From an uncultured Collinsella sp. (lineage in GTDB: Bacteria; Actinomycetota; Coriobacteriia; Coriobacteriales; Coriobacteriaceae): a DNA stretch of 17,823 nucleotides. How positions within the stretch are numbered: the first letter of the stretch is position 1; each line of letters opens with the position of its first letter. The notes under the pieces are model-generated. The model did not search any database and had not been told where the DNA came from. It was given only the letters and a program-made list of their open reading frames with translations. Made by a program: the position numbers and the translations under genes. Where the stretch lies: positions 1 through 17,823 of the forward strand of contig URKM01000041.1 in NCBI GenBank assembly GCA_900548365.1, read 5' to 3'. Below are positions 14,232 to 17,823 of the stretch, one piece after another.

Positions 14232-14918
14232 CTAGGCGCGCTTCCAGGCGGCCACGCGCTCGCGCAGCCACGTCGCCCACTCGTCGATGCCCTCTCCCGT
14301 CTTCGCGCTGATGGGGATGATCGTCGCCTCGGGATTGCGCATCAGGATGTTCTCCCGCACCCGCTCCATGCTGAAGGTATCGAAAACCGGTAGCGCGTCG
14401 ATCTTGTTGATGAGCACGACGTCGCAGATGCTGAACATGAGCGGGTACTTGAGCGGCTTGTCATCGCCCTCGGGCACCGACAGGATCATCGCGTTGGCCG
14501 TGGCGCCGGTATCGAACTCGGCGGGGCACACCAGGTTGCCCACGTTCTCGAGGATCGCAAGGTCCACGGGCGCGCCATCGCCCTCCGCCAGCAGCCCGTC
14601 CAAACCCTGCTCGGTCATGTAAGCGTCGAGGTGGCACATGCCGCCCGTATGGAGCTGGATGGCGCAGACGCCCGTATCGGCGATGGTGCGCGCATCAACA
14701 TCGGAATCGATATCGGCCTCCATCACCGCGATCGAGAGCTCGTCGCGCAGCGCCTCGATCGTGCGCGCGAGCGTCGTGGTCTTGCCCGAGCCGGGGCTCG
14801 ACATAAGATTGAGCAGGAAGGTGCCGCGGCGCTTGAGGTCGTCGCGCAGCTCGTCTGCCTTGCGGTCGTTGTTCGCGAAAACGCTTTCCTTCACTTCGAG
14901 AATGCGCACGTCTGCCAT
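14232..14918 (-). CDS. hypB: Hydrogenase maturation nickel-incorporation GTPase HypB
   Basis: HypB is the GTPase that drives nickel insertion into [NiFe]-hydrogenase with HypA. The 228-residue product shows the P-loop SSPGSGKTTT (40-49), EADIDSD (67-73), the G-domain metal site GGMCHLDA (C95, H96) with C131 in NLVCPAEFD, and NKID (171-174) for guanine recognition. It lacks both the N-terminal CxxCGC motif of E. coli HypB and the His-rich nickel-storage region of rhizobial forms, so it is a minimal HypB. The ATG at 14916-14918 is chosen because GGAG lies 7 nt upstream and family similarity begins there; the longer frame reads into the non-coding leader. It is the first gene of the operon, separated from the second by repeat copy 1. 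Confidence 0.96.
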   Translation of the reverse strand: MADVRILEVKESVFANNDRKADELRDDLKRRGTFLLNLMSSPGSGKTTTLARTIEALRDELSIAVMEADIDSDVDARTIADTGVCAIQLHTGGMCHLDAYMTEQGLDGLLAEGDGAPVDLAILENVGNLVCPAEFDTGATANAMILSVPEGDDKPLKYPLMFSICDVVLINKIDALPVFDTFSMERVRENILMRNPEATIIPISAKTGEGIDEWATWLRERVAAWKRA

Positions 14919-15098
14919 GCAGGTTCTCCAATCGGCTACACTCGTCTTGCGCGAAGCGGACTGCGGCGGCGACGCGGACCCTTGCGCGCGGACCGGCAGC
15001 GACCGACCCCGGGAGCGGACCATCGTCTTTCGATGGCGGGGCGCCCACCCGCGCAAGTTGCACGCTTAACAGGTATTGCCAGCCATTCGCGCAATTTG

Positions 15099-15139
15099 TT
15101 GACAGTATGTCAATTTACTATATTGACGTTTTGTCAATA
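15099..15139. promoter_or_regulatory. Two TetR-type operators in the tetR/hypB divergent region
   Basis: TTGACAGTATGTCAA (15099-15113) and TTGACGTTTTGTCAA (15123-15137, symmetric out to 15121-15139) are palindromes with arms TTGAC/GTCAA and a 5-bp centre, 24 bp apart centre to centre. The first contains a perfect -35 hexamer TTGACA on both strands. A bound repressor would cover the promoter of tetR and possibly one for hypB. The same palindrome recurs three times upstream of the membrane-protein gene at 16103. Confidence 0.8.
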
Positions 15140-15197
15140 TAGGTCAAGACTGTATTCGGCAAGTGACGGGCAAATGTAAAAAGGAGACGAGACGGCT

Positions 15198-15830
15198 ATG
15201 GCGATCGGATCGGAATCAAATCGCAAGCGGCAGGCGCACGACGCGCGCCGCGAGGAGATCCTCGAGGCCGTGCGCGCCGTCTGCATCGAAGACGGGCTCA
15301 GCCGCCTATCCGTCTCCGCTGTAACCAAGCATGTCGGGTGCACCCGGTCGTTGTTCTACCACTACTTCCCCACCAAGGAAGACGCGTTCGACGCGCTCAT
15401 CGACGAGAGCATCGACTCCTTCGTCGACCAGCTCGTTGACTGGAACGCGCGGCGCGTCGCCGGCGACATCGAGGGCTCGCTCGACAGCGCGGTCGCATTG
15501 CTCAAGCGCCTGGTGCTCGAACGCGACGACGCGTTCTCCCGCTCCGTTACCACCGGCAGCAACTCCGCGCTGTATGCGACGTTCGTCCACCGTGTCGCCG
15601 ACCGCACGGCCCGCTATATCTGCGAATCCACCGTGGTCGATTTCGCCTCGCTGCACGAGGTGCGCATCGACCACCTCTATGAAACGTTCTACGTGCTCAT
15701 CACCGGCCTCATCATGTACGTGCGCACCCATCCCGACGTCGAGCTCGAAACGCTCAAGGACATCATCGCGAGCACGCTGCATATCGAGGGGTACACGAGG
15801 AAGTACCCCGAGCGCCGACCAGGGCGGTAG
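15198..15830 (+). CDS. TetR-family transcriptional regulator
   Basis: A 210-residue regulator. The N-terminal TetR helix-turn-helix spans about residues 14-62 (RREEILEAVRAVCIEDGLS, SVSAVTKHVGCTRSLFYHYFPTKEDAF), with the typical LFYHYF recognition-helix end. The C-terminal ligand/dimer domain is helical and not assignable to a ligand class. AAGGAG lies 11 nt before the ATG at 15198. Two TTGAC-N5-GTCAA palindromes lie 60-100 bp upstream and three more before the next gene on the same strand, so the protein probably represses itself and the membrane-protein gene. A REP-like element (copy 2) directly follows the stop codon. Confidence 0.93.
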   Translation: MAIGSESNRKRQAHDARREEILEAVRAVCIEDGLSRLSVSAVTKHVGCTRSLFYHYFPTKEDAFDALIDESIDSFVDQLVDWNARRVAGDIEGSLDSAVALLKRLVLERDDAFSRSVTTGSNSALYATFVHRVADRTARYICESTVVDFASLHEVRIDHLYETFYVLITGLIMYVRTHPDVELETLKDIIASTLHIEGYTRKYPERRPGR

Positions 15831-15855
15831 GACCCCCCGTTCCGAAACCCCGAAT

Positions 15856-15999
15856 CCTCAAAAAGGGAATCTCAGAAAGGGGACAGGCACTTATTTGAGA
15901 CCGCGCCGAATCGCGGATGGAAACCGAAGCGGCCCCAGAGCCGCAGACGCTCTTATCCGCAGGCAGAGTCTCAAATAAGTGCCTGTCCCCTTTTTGAGG
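15856..15999. repeat. REP/MITE-like element, copy 2, with duplicated left end
   Basis: The arms at 15871-15901 and 15968-15998 are 31-bp inverted repeats with one mismatch, containing AAAGGGGACAGGCAC and ACTTATTTGAGAC. Inside, GCGGAT/ATCCGC (15913-15918, 15955-15960) and GCGGC/GCCGC (15929-15933, 15940-15944) form a nested hairpin. The left end is preceded by a second partial copy, CCTCAAAAAGGGA (15856-15868), as if one arm had been duplicated. It lies 26 bp after the tetR stop and ends 9 bp before a TetR operator. It may act as the tetR 3' end. Confidence 0.8.
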
Positions 16000-16008
16000 C
16001 GGCGTACG

Positions 16009-16085
16009 TTGACGTTTTGTCAATTTGTTATTGACGGTTTGTCAACGTTGGAGGAAACTCAGGAAATATGTTGATACACCGTCAA
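16009..16085. promoter_or_regulatory. Three TetR-type operators before the membrane-protein gene
   Basis: TTGACGTTTTGTCAA (16009-16023) is identical to a site before tetR. TTGACGGTTTGTCAA (16031-16045) follows with a 22-bp centre spacing. TTGATACACCGTCAA (16071-16085) is a slightly weaker site ending 17 bp before the ATG. The TTGAC arms double as -35-like hexamers, so a bound repressor would block the polymerase directly. A clear -10 box was not identified. Confidence 0.78.
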
Positions 16086-16102
16086 TTTAGAAAGGGGAAC
16101 CC

Positions 16103-17077
16103 ATGTTGTTCCAGGTGTATGGCGAACATGCCATGTTCCAGTGGCTTGGCTGGGTCGCGGTCTTCGCGTGCCTCATCCTCGCCAACGAGGTCGCGCGCCG
16201 CTCGAAAGCCGGCGGCATCTTCTGCTTCCTCGCGCTTCCGGCGGCCCTCACGGCCTACTTCATCAGCATCTACGTCTGCGCCGGCATGGGCATGGAATGG
16301 GCGCTCAACAACCCCACGTACGTGCACATGAACAGCTGGTTCCACTATGCGAAGCTGTATGCCGCCACCGCAGGATGCATCGGCTTCATGATGATCAAGT
16401 ACGGCTGGACCAAGCTCGGACGCGCCGACTGGTTCAAGGTCTTCCCCTTCGCCATCGTCGCGATCAACATCCTCATCGCCGTCGTCTCGGATTTCGAGAG
16501 CGCGTTCCGCGCGTTCGGCACCACCTGGGTCTCCACCGAGGGCGTCACCCTCATGGGCGGCTGGCATAACGTGTTCAACGGCATCGCCGGCCTCATCAAC
16601 ATCCTGTGCATGACCGGCTGGTGGGGCATCTACCGCTCCAAGAAGCGCGACGACATGCTGTGGCCCGACATGACGTGGGTGTTCATCGTTGCCTACGACC
16701 TGTGGAACTTCTGCTACACCTACAACTGCCTGCCGACCCACGCCTGGTACTGCGGCCTCGCGCTGCTGCTCGCGCCCACGGTGGCGAACTTCTTCTGGAA
16801 CAAGGGCGGCTGGATCCAGAACCGCGCCAACACCCTGGCGCTGTGGTGCATGTTCGCCCAGGTGTTCCCCATGTTCCAGGACTACAGCGTGTTCTCCGTC
16901 GACTCGGTGAACAACCCGCAGATCAACCTGGTCGTGTCCGTCATCGCGCTCGTGGCGAACATCGCGGCGTTCGCCTACATCATGTACCGCGCCAAGAAGC
17001 TCGGCGTGAACCCCTACAAGCACGAGGTGTTCGTGGGCACGCGCGATTACGAGCAGGCTATGGCTCGCGCTGAGTAG
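16103..17077 (+). CDS. Polytopic membrane protein of unknown function (DUF5692-like)
   Basis: A 324-residue integral membrane protein with about nine hydrophobic segments (roughly 12-28, 38-59, 85-99, 112-129, 155-175, 190-205, 214-231, 243-258, 273-295). It is rich in aromatic residues inside the membrane (Trp, Tyr, Phe), with conserved-looking loops MEWALNNPTYVHMNSWFHYAK (64-84) and YDLWNFCYTYNCLPTHAWYC (198-217). No ATP-binding, signal-peptide or catalytic motif was seen. It resembles the actinobacterial family of unknown function I remember as DUF5692, a recollection rather than a search result. AAAGGGG lies 5 nt before the ATG. Three TetR operators upstream and a strong terminator downstream make it a single-gene transcription unit controlled by the adjacent TetR protein. 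An efflux, sensing or redox-membrane role would be speculation. Confidence 0.85.
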   Translation: MLFQVYGEHAMFQWLGWVAVFACLILANEVARRSKAGGIFCFLALPAALTAYFISIYVCAGMGMEWALNNPTYVHMNSWFHYAKLYAATAGCIGFMMIKYGWTKLGRADWFKVFPFAIVAINILIAVVSDFESAFRAFGTTWVSTEGVTLMGGWHNVFNGIAGLINILCMTGWWGIYRSKKRDDMLWPDMTWVFIVAYDLWNFCYTYNCLPTHAWYCGLALLLAPTVANFFWNKGGWIQNRANTLALWCMFAQVFPMFQDYSVFSVDSVNNPQINLVVSVIALVANIAAFAYIMYRAKKLGVNPYKHEVFVGTRDYEQAMARAE

Positions 17078-17148
17078 CGAGCGTTCAACAGGGAGGCGAA
17101 CCCCCGATGCCATCCGGAGAGCTTCCTTCCCACAAGGACCCGCCCTGC

Positions 17149-17187
17149 AAGAGGCCGACTTCGCACAAGCGGAGCCGGCCTCTTTTT
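17149..17187 (+). terminator. Intrinsic terminator of the membrane-protein gene
   Basis: AAGAGGCCG (17149-17157) pairs with CGGCCTCTT (17176-17184). The stem continues with CT/AG and CGC/GCG around the loop ACAA, and a run of five T (17183-17187) follows. It lies about 70 bp after the stop codon. Confidence 0.9.
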
Positions 17188-17271
17188 CAATTCATTGCAG
17201 CGGGCTGAAAGCGATCAAGCAGGGGCAGACGCGGCGCGGCGCGCGACAAACGCAGCCGCATGCGCCGTCAT

Positions 17272-17327
17272 CCGCGCTCAAGGCGCGCGATGGCGGAGCA
17301 ACGCGCTACCCGCGCTCAAGGCGCGCG
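17272..17327. repeat. 18-bp direct repeat, 38 bp apart
   Basis: CCGCGCTCAAGGCGCGCG occurs at 17272-17289 and 17310-17327. Read on the minus strand each copy encodes ARLERG followed at once by a stop (TAG at 17306-17308 for one, TGA for the other), so the repeat looks like a duplicated gene end. Confidence 0.7.
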
Positions 17328-17488
17328 CGAATCAGGTCGCAATCCTCGATACCCCGCAACCAGCCGTACCGAAGGGAGCAGTCGAGCCCCTCATAAGCAG
17401 GCGCGACCGCCTCCGAGGCGCCGCTATTGACTGCCGGCGCATCGCCATCCGAATAGCCCGGGCGGGAAGACGGCGCGCCGGGCGGACG
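17306..17488 (-). pseudogene. Probable truncated gene, C-terminal remnant only
   Basis: One minus-strand frame, open from the edge of the inverted-repeat element to the TAG at 17306-17308, ends AYEGLDCSLRYGWLRGIEDC then DLIRARLERG. Its last 30 codons have GC-rich third positions like the real genes here and normal amino-acid use. No start codon is available and an in-frame TGA lies inside the element (17531-17533). The simplest reading is that the 5' part was removed or displaced at the element. The family was not recognised. Confidence 0.35.
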
Positions 17489-17613
17489 ATTTGGTGCACT
17501 TGGAGGCAGCGAGCCGGTTTTCGAGCATTTTCAGGCAGCTAGTTCCGCAAAACGGCGGCGCTCGCTGCCTCAAAGTGCACGGAATTCGCTCGCTGCCTCC
17601 AAGTGCACCAAAT
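17489..17613. repeat. 125-bp inverted-repeat element, second family
   Basis: Perfect 25-bp terminal inverted repeats (17489-17513 and 17589-17613; core GGTGCACTTGGAGGCAGCGA) bound the element. A third partial copy, CTCGCTGCCTCAAAGTGCAC, lies inside at 17561-17580 in the same orientation as the right arm with one mismatch. No transposase is encoded. It resembles a MITE or palindromic repeat and is unrelated to the GGGGACAGGC family. Confidence 0.75.
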
Positions 17614-17681
17614 CCAGATGCTGCCGGCGAGGGCGCGGCGCGAGGCGCTCCCAAGATCGAGGGTCCTCCTTGGAAAGGAGG

Positions 17682-17714
17682 CCCTCAGAAAAGTGCCTGT
17701 CCCCTTTCTGAGGG
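17682..17714. repeat. REP-like element, copy 3 (minimal, arms joined)
   Basis: CCCTCAGAAA (17682-17691) and TTTCTGAGGG (17705-17714) are perfect inverted repeats around a loop that is exactly the conserved core AGTGCCTGTCCCC. The unit equals a left tip fused to a full right end of copies 1 and 2, so it is either a single REP or an internal-deletion product. Confidence 0.7.
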
Positions 17715-17729
17715 GCGCGCGGCATGGAA

Positions 17730-17759
17730 AAGGAGGCCGACCCGAAGGCCGGCCTCCTT
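17730..17759 (-). terminator. Terminator for a minus-strand gene at the right edge
   Basis: AAGGAGGCCG (17730-17739) pairs with CGGCCTCCTT (17750-17759), a perfect 10-bp stem with a 10-nt loop. On the minus strand it is followed by TT, making a short U-run with the stem end. It lies about 45 bp beyond the TAG at 17804-17806. Confidence 0.55.
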
Positions 17760-17776
17760 GTAGAGCCCATCCGTCA

Positions 17777-17792
17777 GGAGGCGGCCGCCTCC
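17777..17792. repeat. 16-bp perfect palindrome
   Basis: GGAGGCGGCCGCCTCC is fully self-complementary and lies between the edge gene's stop and its terminator hairpin. As RNA it gives a 6-bp stem with a GGCC loop, possibly part of the 3' end structure. Confidence 0.5.
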
Positions 17793-17803
17793 CACCGGGA
17801 ACG

Positions 17804-17823
17804 CTACTTCACCAGGTCCTTGA
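17804..17823 (-). CDS. Possible 3' end of a gene entering from the right
   Basis: The minus strand reads AAG GAC CTG GTG AAG TAG (KDLVK, stop at 17804-17806), with codons typical of this genome, and a hairpin terminator follows at 17730-17759. Only six residues at most are visible, so the product cannot be named. Confidence 0.4.

Larger units (their letters stand above)
17188..17803. other. Intergenic stretch of repeats and remnants, no intact gene
   Basis: Over 600 bp hold no intact gene. They contain a duplicated 18-bp sequence, a probable gene 3' remnant, a 125-bp inverted-repeat element, copy 3 of the REP-like end and a minus-strand terminator, each listed separately. An additional stem AGGG-CCTCCTT/AAGGAGG-CCCT (17660-17685, one bulge) abuts REP copy 3. 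Confidence 0.6.

Noticed and set aside
14919..15098. A nickel/cobalt riboswitch in the hypB leader.
   Set aside because: The leader is GC-rich with small hairpins (for example CCATCG/CGATGG at 15020-15036) but I could not recognise the conserved riboswitch core.
16068..16331. An 87-codon frame starting at an ATG 35 bp before the membrane-protein start, with AGGA just upstream.
   Set aside because: It overlaps the membrane-protein gene out of frame, reads as low-complexity Arg/Ser-rich sequence, and its start sits on a TetR operator. A leader-peptide role is possible but unsupported.
17107..17208. A 33-codon frame after the membrane-protein gene (MPSGELPSHK...), with GGGAGG upstream.
   Set aside because: It runs straight through the strong intrinsic terminator at 17149-17187 and has no recognisable features.
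17195..17542. Plus-strand 115-codon frame in the right intergenic region.
   Set aside because: Ala/Arg-rich low-complexity translation that crosses into the inverted-repeat element, with no ribosome-binding site; the opposite strand is more coding-like there.

Overview
The window is about 17.8 kb of GC-rich bacterial DNA with mostly housekeeping-type genes, several regulators and several repeat elements. The gene set (obligate-anaerobe style Fe-S/FAD oxidoreductase, HypA/HypB nickel chaperones, YeiH-type transporter with a LysR regulator, LarE, M18 aminopeptidase, a polytopic membrane protein resembling DUF5692) and the codon use fit a gut actinobacterium of the class Coriobacteriia, for example the Collinsella/Olsenella or Eggerthella side. 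This placement comes from gene content and style, not from a database match. No CRISPR array, rRNA gene, intact transposase or prophage gene was seen.

Layout. 1-205 is the C-terminal end of a LysR-type regulator that runs in from the left. It is a close paralogue of the complete LysR gene at 3738-4730. Between them lie glmS (338-2230, -) and a YeiH/UPF0324 transporter (2480-3538, -). The transporter is divergent from the complete LysR gene, the arrangement known for E. coli yeiE/yeiH. A LacI-family regulator (4848-5972) with a near-perfect operator at its own promoter is followed, probably in one operon, by a stand-alone larE (5990-6850). A ROK sugar kinase converges on larE (6981-7940, -). 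7941-9110 is a gene-poor, partly AT-richer accessory stretch with one orphan membrane-anchored protein and decayed sequence. It lies next to tRNA-Arg(CCT) (9111-9186, -), which has its own promoter candidate and a strong terminator. An M18 aminopeptidase follows (9319-10671, -).

The metal/redox block is an operon on the minus strand: hypB (14232-14918), then a 938-residue multi-cluster Fe-S/FAD/NAD(P) oxidoreductase (11201-14017), then hypA (10840-11199), closed by a hairpin terminator at 10776-10801. Divergent from hypB is a TetR regulator (15198-15830), followed by a nine-helix membrane protein of unknown function (16103-17077). Five 15-bp palindromes of the form TTGAY-N5-GTCAA (two before tetR, three before the membrane-protein gene) look like the TetR binding sites. 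They give a self-contained predicted regulatory circuit.

Three copies of a REP/MITE-like repeat sharing the end AAGYGCCTGTCCCCTTTYTGAGG sit in intergenic DNA: inside the hyp operon, between tetR and its presumed target, and near the right edge. A second, unrelated inverted-repeat element (17489-17613) adjoins what looks like the truncated 3' end of a gene. The right edge appears to hold the last codons and terminator of another minus-strand gene.
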